Shown here piece after piece: positions 1-9,048 of a stretch of 64,000 nucleotides of DNA (the first letter of the stretch is position 1; each line of letters begins with the position of its first letter). Source of the DNA: JACXTP01 sp963827905 (lineage in GTDB: Archaea; Thermoplasmatota; Thermoplasmata; Methanomassiliicoccales; UBA472); NCBI GenBank assembly GCA_963827905.1, contig CAWHCB010000011.1, positions 186,001-250,000 of the forward strand. The letters are read 5' to 3'. Below the pieces are notes generated by a model, which worked only from the letters and a program-made list of their open reading frames with translations, was not told the origin of the DNA and did not search any database. A program made the translations under genes and the position numbers.

Positions 1-227
1 CGCTTGAGGAAGATCCTCGCCCCGCCGCAGCGCTCCGTGAGGTTGCGGGCGAAGTATAGCGGGGTCGGTCGACCGCCGTAATGCTGATTGTACCAGGCCA
101 GCTCCCTCTGGAAATCCCGGTCCTTCTTGCTGCGGCGATATGCCGTCTCCAGCTCCTGCAATGCCGGCATCAGCGTCTCCGGGACGAACTGTCCTCCATA
201 CTCACCGAACCTTCCCTTCCTCATCAT
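1..227 (-). CDS. trpB: Tryptophan synthase beta chain, N-terminal part (cut by window edge)
   Basis: Catalyses the PLP-dependent condensation of indole with serine, the last step of tryptophan synthesis. About 75 residues are visible in one open frame. They begin MMRKGRFGEYGGQFVPETL and run through the RPTPLYFARNLTE segment to a Lys of the IFLKR type, the usual TrpB N-terminus just before the PLP-binding lysine region. The start ATG overlaps the trpF stop by four bases (ATGA), which suggests translational coupling. It is the last visible gene of the trpE-G-D-C-F-B operon; trpA would be expected beyond the edge. Confidence 0.93.
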   Translation of the reverse strand, partial: MMRKGRFGEYGGQFVPETLMPALQELETAYRRSKKDRDFQRELAWYNQHYGGRPTPLYFARNLTERCGGARIFLK

Positions 228-848
228 CTCACGCTCCATGCCCTCATCACGAACCGCTCTATCTCCGGAGCGGATTTCCATCCGTCCCGCTCCACGCCGG
301 TGGACACGTCCACCACCTCCGGGACCACCGTGCGGATGGCCTCCACCACGTTGCTCGGGCTCAGACCGCCGGCCAGCACGCATCCTTGCGGAGCGGCCTT
401 GTCCCGGATGCTGCGGCTGAGCTTCCAGTCATGCACCTTGCCCGTGCCTCCCCCTCTCTCGCTGGGGGTGTCCAGCACTATCCGGTCGCAGAGCTCGCCG
501 ATGCGGGACAGCAGTCCCAGGTCCAGCGGTTCCAGCCACTGGGAAAAGCGCCCACAGGTCCGAGCCCAGCTCCGTCCGCAACCGATGCATCTCCGCCTCT
601 GGCAGAACGGTGTTCAGCTGCACCACGTTCGGTTCCAGCATCCCCGCCAACCGCAGCAGGCGATCCACGTCCTTGCAGGTCGTCACCATCACCTTGCGGT
701 TGCAGGTGAGGGCCATCAGCTCCTTGGCCCGGTCCGGCCGCAATCGTCCTTTTGAATCGGCCTCCACCACGAAGCCGAGGAAGTCGGCGCAGCTGGCCGC
801 CTCCAGTTCCGATTCCGAGCGCAGGCCGCAGATCTTCACCAAGGTCAT
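224..848 (-). CDS. trpF: Phosphoribosylanthranilate isomerase (frameshifted)
   Basis: TIM-barrel enzyme converting phosphoribosylanthranilate to CdRP in tryptophan synthesis. The N-terminal half starts MTLVKICGLRSE (the typical KICG motif) and runs to about 550. The C-terminal half, with LDLGLLSRIGEL, the VLAGGLSPSNV phosphate-binding loop and DVSTGVER, lies in another frame. One base slip near 545-550 rejoins them into a normal-length protein. The start ATG at 848 lies in the same open frame as the end of trpC, so the two run together without a stop. The stop overlaps the trpB start. Confidence 0.9.
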
Positions 849-1630
849 CGCTCGACCTCCAGCGTCCTTCAACGCGGCGGCCGGGTCCGGCTCACCTGAG
901 AGGCCCTTCCCCACCAGCACCGCGCTCGCCCCTGCCGACCTCAAGTTGGCCACCTCCTCCCGTTCGGAGATGCCGCTCATCACTATGACCGGTCGTCCGG
1001 ACGTCTGTCGCCAAGGGCAGCAGGCGCAGCCCCGTCCCCCGGTCCACCCGCATGGTGCGCAGGTCGCGCTGATTGATGCCCAACAGGTCGGCCTCGCTCT
1101 CCATGGCCAGATCGCATTTCCGGTTCGGAATGTGCCTCCAGGACCACCTCCAGACCGAGGAAGTGGGCCAGGTCGATGAGGCCGTCCCGGTCCAGCTCCG
1201 GTCGGTCGGAGAAGATCTCCTGGATGAGGAGCACGGCATCGGCCTTGAAGCGCGAGGCCGCCCTCACCTGCCTCTCGTCCACCACGAAGTCCTTCATCAG
1301 GACGGGGATGTCTGCCGCCTCGCAGGCCAGGAGATGACGCAGGTCACCGGCGAACCGGGTGGGCTCGGTGAGCACGGAAAGGGCGGCCGCCCCCCCGGCC
1401 AGGTAGGAACTGACCAGATCGGAAGGTGAGGCGGAGGAGATCCTGCCGTCCACCGGGGTGGAGAGCTTGACCTCGGCGATGATGGGGAAGGTGGGGTGTG
1501 ACGCCAATGCCCGCTCGAAGGAGGACCGGCGCCCCGCGCCACCCTCCTTGGGGCAGGCGTTGTAATAGCCTTGCTCGATGAGATGGAAGGCGTTGTCCAC
1601 CAGGTCGTCCAATGTGATAGCGCTGTTCAT
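845..1630 (-). CDS. trpC: Indole-3-glycerol phosphate synthase (frameshifted)
   Basis: Closes the indole ring from CdRP. The start ATG at 1630 follows a strong ribosome binding site (GGGAGGGAGGACG). The N-terminal frame shows the FPIIAEVKLSTP and PVLMKDFVVDE barrel strands and ends with LEVVLEAHSE. The frame then slips near 1110 to read ESEADLLGINQRDLRTM, and again near 1005 to read SGISEREEVANLRSAGASAVLVG, the C-terminal phosphate-binding region. No stop separates it from trpF in the given sequence. A TGA overlapping the trpF ATG, one frame over, may be the true stop if a further indel is present. Confidence 0.88.
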
Positions 1631-1656
1631 CGTCCTCCCTCCCTGCTGCCTTCTGA

Positions 1657-2628
1657 TCAGCGACACGCAGCTTCTCCAGGGCGGCACCGGACGAGAGGCT
1701 CTCCCTTGCCAGTTCCAAACCGTGCCCCAGGTCCTTGGCCCGGCCGAACACCTTCAAGGCGGCGGCGGAATTAAATGCCACCATGTCGGAGAGGGGGGAG
1801 GGGTTGCCCGAGAGCACATCCAGGGCCATGGCCGCCGCATGGTCAGGCGGCATCTCCCTCACTGAATCCTGTGGTGGGATCGGGATCGAATAGGTGGCGG
1901 GGTCTATCGTCGATTCCATGTTCCTGACCGCACCTGACCTCCACCATGACGGATGTCCCTAGGGTGGACAGCTCGTCCATGCCGGGATGACCGTGGACCA
2001 GCGCCGCCCTCTCCACGCCGATGCATGGCAGCAATGACGGGATGATCTCGAGCAGACGGGGGTCGGCCACGCCGAGAAGCTGCCTGCGCTCGGTGCGGAC
2101 CGGATTGAGGAGGGGCCCAAGGACATTGAACAACGTGCGGCGGCGCAGCTCCTTCCTCACTGGAGCGACATGCCTCAGCGCAGGATGGTAGTTCGGCGCG
2201 TACAGGAAGGTGATGCCGTGCCGGTCGAGGAGACGGCCGGCGGTCTGCGGGGACATCATGATGTCCACCCCGAGCTGGGCCATCAGGTCGGCGCTGCCGC
2301 AGATGCCATTGGCGGAACGGTTGCCGTGCTTGGCCACCGGGACGCCGCAGCCGGCCACCACGAAGGAGGCGACGGTGGAGACGTTGAAGGTGCGGAAGGA
2401 CGCCCCGCCAGTGCCGCAGAGGTCCATGACCGCCGCGTGCCTGGTGTAGACCGGGACGGAGCGGGCGCGGAAGGCCTGGGCGAAGGCGAGCAGGTCGGGG
2501 CCGCTCTCGCCCGTCTCCGCCAGTCGCAACAATGTGCTGCGCATCGATTCTGCCGAGGCCGTGCCATCCGCCATATGCTCGGCGATGATGGACATGTCCT
2601 CGTTAGCTTGCAGGCATGATACGGACAT
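1657..2628 (-). CDS. trpD: Anthranilate phosphoribosyltransferase (frameshifted)
   Basis: Transfers phosphoribose from PRPP to anthranilate. The chosen ATG (2628) follows GAGGTGAGCGCC. Visible motifs are DLCGTGGASFRTFNVST (PRPP/Mg loop), KHGNRSANGICGSADL and the YAPNYHPALRHVAPVRKEL segment with FNVLGPLLNP. Near 1920-1925 the frame slips; the C-terminal helices continue as DHAAAMALDVLSGNPSPL and AFNSAAALKVFGRAKDL. The stop is placed at a TGA reached by one more slip near the end, leaving 27 bases with the trpC ribosome binding site before trpC. Fourth step order of the operon matches E-G-D-C-F-B. Confidence 0.88.
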
Positions 2629-2638
2629 GGCGCTCACC

Positions 2639-3214
2639 TCAATGTGCCCGAGGAAATTGGCCAAGAGAGCGCTTCCCAGAGGGCGTGAGCACCGATTCGG
2701 GATGGAACTGCACCCCGTCTATGGGATAGCGACGATGCCGAACGGCCATGATGGTGCCGTCCTCGCATCTCGCTGAGATCTGCAGCTCGGATTCCGGCAC
2801 GTCCTTCGCCACCAAGGAGTGGTACCGACCCACCACCATCGGGTCCTCCAGTCCGGAGAATATGCCCTTGCCGTCATGGTGGATGAGGCTGGTCTTCCCA
2901 TGGACCGGGACCTCGCCCTTGACCACCTTGCCGCCGAAGCAGGTGGCTATGCCTTGATGGCCCAGGCAGACGCCGAGCGTAGGCGTGCTGGGGGACAGCT
3001 CCACCAGGACCTCGCGGCACACCCCGAAGTCGCGGGGGTTGCTCGGATGGCCCGGGCCGGGGGAGAGCACGATGCCGTCCACATCCATCTTCCTGATGGC
3101 GTCCAGGGAGATCGCGTCGTTTCGGATCACCTGGCAATGTGCGCCCAGCTCGCCCAGGTACTGCTTCAGGTTGTAGACGAACGAGTCGTAGTTGTCGATG
3201 ATGAGGACCTTCAT
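2639..3214 (-). CDS. trpG: Anthranilate synthase, glutamine amidotransferase subunit
   Basis: Class I glutaminase supplying ammonia to TrpE. It starts MKVLIIDNYDSFVYNL and carries LSPGPGHPSNP, the nucleophile motif GVCLGHQGIA and the catalytic HPES near the C-terminus (VQFHPESVLTPSGK). The last residues (GQFPRAH) probably result from an indel: one frame over, the usual C-terminus LANFLGHIEV is readable. The start ATG at 3214 is preferred over the upstream codon because it overlaps the trpE stop (ATGA) and follows GGCGAGGGT. Confidence 0.94.
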   Translation of the reverse strand: MKVLIIDNYDSFVYNLKQYLGELGAHCQVIRNDAISLDAIRKMDVDGIVLSPGPGHPSNPRDFGVCREVLVELSPSTPTLGVCLGHQGIATCFGGKVVKGEVPVHGKTSLIHHDGKGIFSGLEDPMVVGRYHSLVAKDVPESELQISARCEDGTIMAVRHRRYPIDGVQFHPESVLTPSGKRSLGQFPRAH

Positions 3215-4576
3215 ACCCTCGCCCCCGTGGCGGGGCATCTGCCCAGCGCCGCCTTCAGCGCGCCGAGCTTGCCCTCGGTCTCATGGTATTCCTTGGTCGG
3301 ATCGGAATCGTAGACGATGCCGGCGCCGGCCTGGAAGCGGATATGGCCCGGACTGACGAAGGCGGAGCGGATGGCGATGGCCGAGTCCAGGTCGCCATTG
3401 AGGGAGAGGTAGCCGACCGATCCGGCGTAAGGGCCTCTGCGCCCTGCCCTCCAGCTCGGCGATTATCTCCATGGCGCGCGGTTTCGGCGCCCCGGACACG
3501 GTGCCGGCCGGGAAGCAGGCGCAGAAGGCGTCCAAGGCGTCCTTGTCATGGTCCAGGGTGCCCTGCACCTTGGAGACCAGATGCTGCACGTGGCTGAACT
3601 CCTCCACCTGCATGTACTCCGCCACGTGCACGCTGCCCTCCTCGCACACCTTGCCCAGGTCGTTGCGGGCCAGGTCGACGAGCATGGCATGCTCCGCGCG
3701 CTCCTTCTCGTCCCCCTGCATCTCCTCCTTCAAGGCCCTGCGCTCCCGCATGGTGGCGCCGATGGGCCTGGTGCCGGCGATGGGGTAGGTGATGACCTCG
3801 TCCCTCTTCACGGTGACCAAGGTCTCCGGGCTGGAGCCCAGCACCTTGCGCTCGCCGAAATCGAGATAGAACATGTAGGGGGAGGGATTGACCTGGCGGA
3901 GGGCCTCGTACAGGGAAAGGGGGTCGCCGGCGAACTCCATCTCCTTCTGGCGGGACACGACCACCTGGAACGCCTCGCCGTCGGAGATCCTCTGCTTGGC
4001 CATCAGGACGTTCCGTTCGTAATCGTGGCGCGGGTCCAGGTCCTTGGTCTTGCCGGCCAGGAAGTCCTTTCCCTCCTCTGGGGCGACCTCCTTGTCCAGG
4101 ATGCGGCGCAGGTTGTCGCAGCCGTCCACCGACAGGTAGTGGCATTGGAAGCGGGAGTGGTCATAGACCACCGCCTCCTTGTAGAACCCCAGCTCATAGT
4201 CTGGGAACGAATCGTCGCGGAGGAAGGGCGTCTTCTTTTCCAGGTAGCGCGCGAACTCGAAGGAGAAGTAACCGACCAGTCCGCCCATGAACGGGAAGCG
4301 GCGGTCATCGATGCGGTTCTGCTTGATGACCTCTCGCATGGCCTCCACCGGGTCGTCGCAGCGCGAGGGCGCGCCCGAGACACGGCCATCCTCGCAACGG
4401 AGCACGAACTTGGGGCAGCAGCCGATGAAGGAGTATGAGACGGTCCGCTCCGCTCCCACCGCGCTCTCCAGCAAGAAGGAGGAACGGGCCTGCTTGGAGA
4501 TGCGTCGGTAGAGCTCCATGGGCGGGGAGGTGATGGGGAGCGATTCGACGGTGATCCTTGAAGAGTTATCTTTCAT
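3211..4576 (-). CDS. trpE: Anthranilate synthase component I (frameshifted near C-terminus)
   Basis: Chorismate-utilising enzyme making anthranilate with TrpG. The frame from 4576 contains LVGYFSFEFARYLE, MFYLDFGERKVLGSSPE, PIAGTRPIG, LVDLARNDLGKV and FPAGTVSGAPKPRAMEII, all hallmarks of the chorismate-binding domain. Near 3437 one base is lost or gained; the true C-terminus (GSVGYLSLNGDLDSAIAIRS, then AGAGIVYDSDPTKEYHET) continues in another frame to a TGA overlapping trpG. First gene of the operon, with a TATA box immediately upstream. No leader peptide or attenuator is evident. Confidence 0.94.
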
Positions 4577-4599
4577 ATGATAAGGAGTACATTATTGAC

Positions 4600-4608
4600 T
4601 ATATTTAA
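4600..4608 (-). promoter_or_regulatory. Probable TATA box of the trp operon
   Basis: The minus strand reads TTAAATATA centred about 28 bases upstream of the trpE ATG (4576), inside an AT-rich stretch between high-GC coding regions. The distance suggests transcription starts at or next to the ATG, so trpE mRNA may be leaderless. There is no ribosome binding site before trpE, while downstream genes of the operon have them, which agrees with this. Confidence 0.5.
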
Positions 4609-4691
4609 TCATTATTGTATTTTTTTATACAATTATATTAGAATGACGAATGTGACTTGTAGAGATTTGATGCCATCGAAGAGGCTAGCAA

Positions 4692-5297
4692 CTAGAAGAA
4701 AAGGACCTGAACGCCCAAGGCGATCACCACCAGATTGCCCAGGACGATCGTCGCCACCAGGAACCGGTGGGAGAAGAAGCGCTTGGCGGTCGCCCGAGGT
4801 AGACCAGGAAGATCTGCCAGCTCACCGATGCCAGTCCCGCTCCGAGCACGAAGGCAGGCCATGTCCTGCCAGGTGTAATCCCAACTGCGATCCGTTGCCG
4901 GCGATCAGCGCGATGAAATAGACGATGGTGAAAGGGTTCAGAGCGGTGAGGACGAAGAACTGCAGATAGATGCGCCCCTCGCTCAGTTCGGGATCGGCGC
5001 GGTTCTCCTGCCTTTTCCTAAGTCTTCATCAACCCATAGACGCCCAGCCCGATGAGGGTGGCGCCGCTCACGATGCGCAGCACCTCCTCGTAAGGCGAGA
5101 GGAAGGCGAGGATGGCCGATCCGGCCACCACCGCCATGGTCGCGAAGGAGATGTCGACGCTGGCCACGGCTATGCCGGCGATGAGGCCCTGTCGCAGACC
5201 CCTTCTCCATCGCCAGGCTGACCAGCAGCACCGAGATGGCCCCGATCGGGATGGCGATGCCATATCCTGCCACCATGCCGTCCACCAGGGCGCTCAT
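4692..5297 (-). CDS. LysE/ArgO/RhtB-type amino-acid exporter (multiple frameshifts)
   Basis: Membrane exporter family, normally about 200 residues and six helices. Segments in order: GMVAGYGIAIPIGAISVLLV (first helix with the family's Gly-Pro-Gly-like motif); then, after a slip near 5200, RQGLIAGIAVASVDISFATM and SGATLIGLGVYGLM; then, near 5010-4985, LTALNPFTIVYFIALIAG (the conserved NP motif); then SVSWQIFLVYLGR; and finally FLVATIVLGNLVVIALGV ending at a TAG. At least three slips are needed, so it could be a decayed gene, but gene density of errors across the window favours sequencing indels. Confidence 0.75.
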
Positions 5298-5404
5298 CCA
5301 CACCTCCTCCGGCGGCATGGTCCGCGTTCGGCATAAATCCATCGCCCGACCTCGGGCAAGTTTAACATATGGCCCAAGGACATGCCGCCCCCAGAGGAAG
5401 GACC

Positions 5405-5982
5405 ATGAAAGTGGTGGCGTTCAACGGAAGCCCGCGCAACAACGGGAACACGCATCAGGCATTGCAGATCGTATTGGACGAGCTGAAGGCGGATGGCATC
5501 GAGGTCGAGCTGGTCAACATCGCCGACAAGCACCTCGAGCCCTGCCATGCCTGCGGCGCCTGCGGCCGGAACAAGGACCAGAGGTGCGTCTACGACAAGG
5601 ACCGGTTGAACGAATGGGTGCAGCTCATGGCCAAGGCCGACGGCATCCTGCTCGGCTCGCCGGTCTACTTCGGCTCCATGTCCGCGCAGATGAAGGCGTT
5701 GATCGACCGGGCCGGTTATCGTGGCCCGGGCCAACGGGGACATGTTCCAGCGCAAGGTCGGGGCCGCGGTCGCCGTGAACCGCCGCGCTGGCGCGTCTGA
5801 CCACCTTCGACCACATGAACCACTTCTTCCTCATCGGACAGATGATCGTTCCGGGCTCCAACTATTGGAACGTCGTCAACGCCCTCAAACCGGGCGAGGT
5901 CCTGGCGGACGAGGAAGGCATCCGCACCCTGAAGACCCTGGGAAAGAACATGGCCTGGTTGCTGCGGAAGGTAAGGCAGTGA
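5405..5982 (+). CDS. NADPH-dependent FMN reductase / flavodoxin-like (frameshifted)
   Basis: Flavodoxin-fold oxidoreductase. It starts MKVVAFNGSPRNNGNTHQAL, the FMN phosphate-binding loop (GSPR-NGNT), and contains CHACGACGRNKDQRC, a Cys-rich segment common in the iron-sulfur flavoprotein/NADPH:FMN reductase group, then GSPVYFGSMSAQMKALIDR. Slips near 5720 and 5800 move the frame through GDMFQRKVGAAVAVNRRAG to HMNHFFLIGQMIVPGSNYW and a stop at 5982. The final GTGA overlaps the start of the cobalamin adenosyltransferase, so both are likely co-transcribed. The substrate is unknown; a link to corrinoid reduction before adenosylation is only inference. Confidence 0.82.
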
Positions 5983-6515
5983 GGGAGGTCGGCGACGGGC
6001 CTGGTCTGGTCCAGGTCTACACTGGCGACGGCAAGGGCAAGACCACCGCCGCCCTCGGCCTGGCGCTTCGGGCGGTAGGTCATGGTTATCGCGTGCTGAT
6101 CGTGCAGTTCATGAAGACCGGGGAGCCATATGGAGAGAGCCGCTCCTTCCATCACCTTCCCGGCCTGGAGCTGCGCTCCTTCGCCCGGTCCTGCCTCATC
6201 AACGCGGACCACCCGGAACCGGAGGACTTCCGGTTCGCCGAGGAGGCTTTGCAGTTCGTCAAGGAGAGGACCATGTCGGGGGAGTATGACGTGGTCATAC
6301 TGGACGAGGTGAGCATCGCGGTCAAGTGGGGGCTGGTCGACCCGAAGCGCGTGGTGGACCTGGTAAAGGAAAGGCCACCCGGCGTGGAGATGGTGTTGAC
6401 GGGCCGCTACGCCCCGCCCGAGTTCCTGGAGATGGCCGACCTCATCACGGAGATGCGCAACGTGCGGCATCCCTACGAGAAGGGCGTGCTCTCGCGGAAG
6501 GGCATCGACAGATGA
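5979..6515 (+). CDS. cobO: Cob(I)alamin adenosyltransferase, CobO/BtuR type
   Basis: Adenosylates cob(I)alamin or corrinoid precursors using ATP. The start is a GTG overlapping the preceding stop. The P-loop YTGDGKGKTTAALGLALR at residues ~14-30 is the family signature, followed by VLIVQFMKTG, the Walker-B-like VVILDEVSIAVKWGL and VLTGRYAPPEFLEMADLITEM near the C-terminus. Length, about 178 residues, fits the BtuR family, and the frame is intact. The upstream flavoprotein might supply the Co(II) reduction (inference from adjacency only). Confidence 0.93.
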   Translation: MREVGDGPGLVQVYTGDGKGKTTAALGLALRAVGHGYRVLIVQFMKTGEPYGESRSFHHLPGLELRSFARSCLINADHPEPEDFRFAEEALQFVKERTMSGEYDVVILDEVSIAVKWGLVDPKRVVDLVKERPPGVEMVLTGRYAPPEFLEMADLITEMRNVRHPYEKGVLSRKGIDR

Positions 6516-6582
6516 ACGCCTCCTCCGGTAGCATTCTGACATCAATTTCAAATAGCGCCGCCTGCGTGATTCGTCGGGTAAG

Positions 6583-6798
6583 ATGGTCGAGGTCAAGAAG
6601 GAGTCCAAGTGCCAGATCTGTGACAGCTACAACATGAAGGGCATGTGGCAGTGCGAGTGCGGCGTGATGAACGTCTCCAAGAACGTCAAGTGCTGGAAGT
6701 GCGGACTGCCGCGCGATGACGCCGACCCTCCTGAGCATCGCCTGACCGTTCAGAGTGCCAGCTGTTTCCTCAGCTCGGCCATGTCGATGTTCAGCTGA
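6583..6798 (+). CDS. Small RanBP2-like zinc-finger protein
   Basis: Up to 71 residues starting MVEVKKESKCQICDSYN. It contains one CxxC and then a pattern close to the RanBP2/Nup153 zinc finger: W-x-C-x-C, an Asn, then C-x2-C-G-x-P-R (WQCECGVMNVSKNVKCWKCG). Five or six Cys could bind one zinc. The C-terminus as read overlaps the convergent PRC-barrel gene by about 50 bases; one slip near 6740 would end it at a TGA before the overlap. Function unknown; nucleic acid or ubiquitin-like binding is known for RanBP2 fingers in eukaryotes only. Confidence 0.6.
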   Translation: MVEVKKESKCQICDSYNMKGMWQCECGVMNVSKNVKCWKCGLPRDDADPPEHRLTVQSASCFLSSAMSMFS

Positions 6799-7028
6799 GC
6801 AACGTCGGCCAATGTCGAGACCAGGTTGGTCTGCACGGTTATCTGCGCCCCGCGGAAGAGGCGCTTCTTTATCTCCAGCTCCCGGGCGATCCCCTTCTCC
6901 ACCTCGACGATCAAGGAATTGATCTTCCAGGTACCAGGGTCCAAGTTGCAGGCCGAGACCACCCCGATGTCCTTGCCGTCCTTGGTTATGACCCTTTTAA
7001 TGTCCACTAGGTCCAACTCTACTGTCAT
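6750..7028 (-). CDS. PRC-barrel domain protein
   Basis: 92 residues, intact frame. The segment DIKRVITKDGKDIGVVSACNLDPGTWKINSLIVEV is a typical archaeal PRC-barrel strand pattern, followed by a charged region (RELEIKKRLFRGAQITVQTN) and a short C-terminal helix (LADVAQLNIDMAELRKQL). Small archaeal PRC-barrel proteins of this kind include cell-division factors (CdpB family) and RNA-associated proteins; which applies here cannot be decided. It is convergent with the zinc-finger gene and divergent from the acetyl-CoA transferase, with an AT-rich promoter region between 7029 and 7173. Confidence 0.75.
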   Translation of the reverse strand: MTVELDLVDIKRVITKDGKDIGVVSACNLDPGTWKINSLIVEVEKGIARELEIKKRLFRGAQITVQTNLVSTLADVAQLNIDMAELRKQLAL

Positions 7029-7173
7029 CTATGCATCCCATCCTATCCCTCGGTCCGGAACTCCATCCCGAAGGCCCGAGATAGATAATGACGCACTAGA
7101 TAAAATTGATTTCGATTTTTCTCTCACCCTGCATAATAATCGTTAATAATCCATCTGGGGATATTGCCCTGAG

Positions 7174-9046
7174 ATGAGCGAAGGAAACGGGGACTGGCGG
7201 GAACAGTACAAGCACAAGCGGTGCACCGCCCAGGAGGCCGTCCAGCACATACGACGGGGCAACACCGTGTTCATCGGCACCGCCTGCGGTGAGCCCCAGG
7301 CCCTGGTCAAGGCCATGATCGACGACGCTGATTACCTGGCGGACAACGAGATCGTCCAGGTCCTCTCATTGGGACTGACGCCATACACCGAGAGGCGCTT
7401 CACCGAGCAGTTCCGGCTCAATGCCCTTTTCATCGGTCCGAACGTGAGGGAGGCGGTGAACGAGGGTCGGGCGGATTACACCCCGATCTACCTTTCGGAG
7501 ATCGAACGCCTCTTCCAGGACGGCAACATCACCATCGAGGTGGCCTTGGTCCAGGTCGCACCCCCGGACGCGCATGGCTATTGCTCCCTGGGGGTGAGCG
7601 TGGACGTCACCAAGAGCGCCGCGGAGAACGCGGACATCGTCATCGCCGAGGTGAACCCCAACATGCCGCGCACCAAAGGGGACGCCTTGCTCCATGTCAG
7701 CGAGATCGATTATCTGGTGGAGTGCGACGAGCCCATCCTGGAATGGATCCAGGAGCGGGAGGAGGACCCGGAGGTGCTGACCCGCATCGGCCGGCACCTG
7801 AGCGAGCTGGTGGAGGACGGCTCGACCTTGCAGGTGGGATATGGCACCACCCCCAACGCCGTACTTCGCTATCTGGGGAACAAGAAGGACCTGGGCGTGC
7901 ACACCGAGATGTTCTCCGACAGCATCATGGACCTGGTCGACGCCGGTGTCATCACCGGCAAGCGCAAGACCCTGCATCGGGGCAAGATCGTGGCCTCCTT
8001 CATCATCGGCTCGCGCCGCCTCTACGACTGGGTCAACGACAACGACATGATCGAGATGCACCCGTCCGCCTACACCAACGACCCATATGTCATCAGTCGG
8101 AACGATGACATGATCGCCATCAATTCCGCCCTGGAGGTCGACCTCACCGGGCAGGTCTGCGCCGACCAGCTCGGCCACCGCTTCTTCTCCGGTCTGGGCG
8201 GGCAGGTGGACTTCATGCGCGGTTCCGCGCGCTCCCGCGGCGGCAAGCCGATCATCGCCCTCCCGTCCACGGCGCAGAACGGCACCATCTCCCGCATATC
8301 CCCCCACTTGGAGGAGGGGGCGGGCGTGACCACGCCGCGAGGCGACACCCACTATGTGGTGACGGAGTACGGCGTGGCCGAGCTGCATGGCAAGAGCATA
8401 ATGCAGCGCGCCTTGGCCCTGATCAACATCGCCCATCCCAAGTTCCGCGACGAGCTGCTCGCCCACGCCAAGGCGTTGCGCCTCATCTACCAGGACGTCT
8501 CGGACACCGCCTTCAAGGTCACATATCCGGAGCAGTATGAGAGCGTGGCCCGCTTGGGTGAGCTGGTGGTGTACTTCCGCCCGGCCCGCGCCACCGACGA
8601 ACCGCTGCTCCACGAGCTGTTCTACTCCTTCAGCGACCTCACCGTCTACCAGCGCTACATGGCCCCGAAGAAACGATTCTCCCATCTGGAGCTGCAGTCC
8701 GTGGTCAACGTGGACTATTACACCCGGATGACCCTCATCGCCTTCATCAAGGAGAAGGACGTCTGGCGCGCCATCGGCCTGTGCACCTGGGACCTGGACA
8801 AGGAAAGCAACAGCGCCGAGGTGGCCTTCATCGTGGGGGACCGCTGGCAGGGCCGAGGGCGTGGGCAGCCATCTGATGGAGCAGATGGTGCGCATCGGGC
8901 GCGACAAATCGTTGAAGTACTTCACCGCCGAGACGTTGGTCGAGAACAACCGCATGCTCGAGCTGTTCTACCGCACCGGGCACAAGGTGGAGACCCGCCT
9001 GGTCGAGGACACCTACCTGGTCAAGATGGACATCTGGTCCAAGTGA
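7174..9046 (+). CDS. Acetyl-CoA hydrolase/transferase with C-terminal GNAT domain (frameshifted)
   Basis: About 620 residues. Residues ~15-430 form an acetyl-CoA hydrolase/CoA-transferase (Cat1/4-hydroxybutyrate CoA transferase type), with VFIGTACGEPQAL, VALVQVAPPDAHGYCSLG, LQVGYGTTPNAVL, SGLGGQVDFMRGSARSRGGK and VVTEYGVAELHGKS. Residues ~455-624 form a GNAT acyltransferase domain (YFRPARATDEPLLHELFYS, AEVAFIVGDRWQGRG then GSHLMEQMVRIGR, ending VKMDIWSK). The frame slips once near 8857 inside the acetyl-CoA-binding loop. Such CoA-transferase-GNAT fusions are known in prokaryotes. Likely role: moving CoA between acetate and other acyl groups, possibly regulated or acylated by its own GNAT domain. 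Confidence 0.88.
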
Positions 9047-9048
9047 GA

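Noticed and set aside
3548..4438. 296-codon plus-strand frame opposite trpE
   Set aside because: Leu/His-rich translation without motifs; shadow of trpE.
4577..4691. Trp leader peptide or attenuator ahead of trpE
   Set aside because: No Trp-rich frame or alternative stem-loops; the TATA box position indicates a leaderless or nearly leaderless mRNA.
7366..8955. 529-codon minus-strand frame opposite the acetyl-CoA transferase gene
   Set aside because: Low-complexity His/Gly/Val-rich translation typical of an antisense shadow; the plus-strand protein is clearly real.
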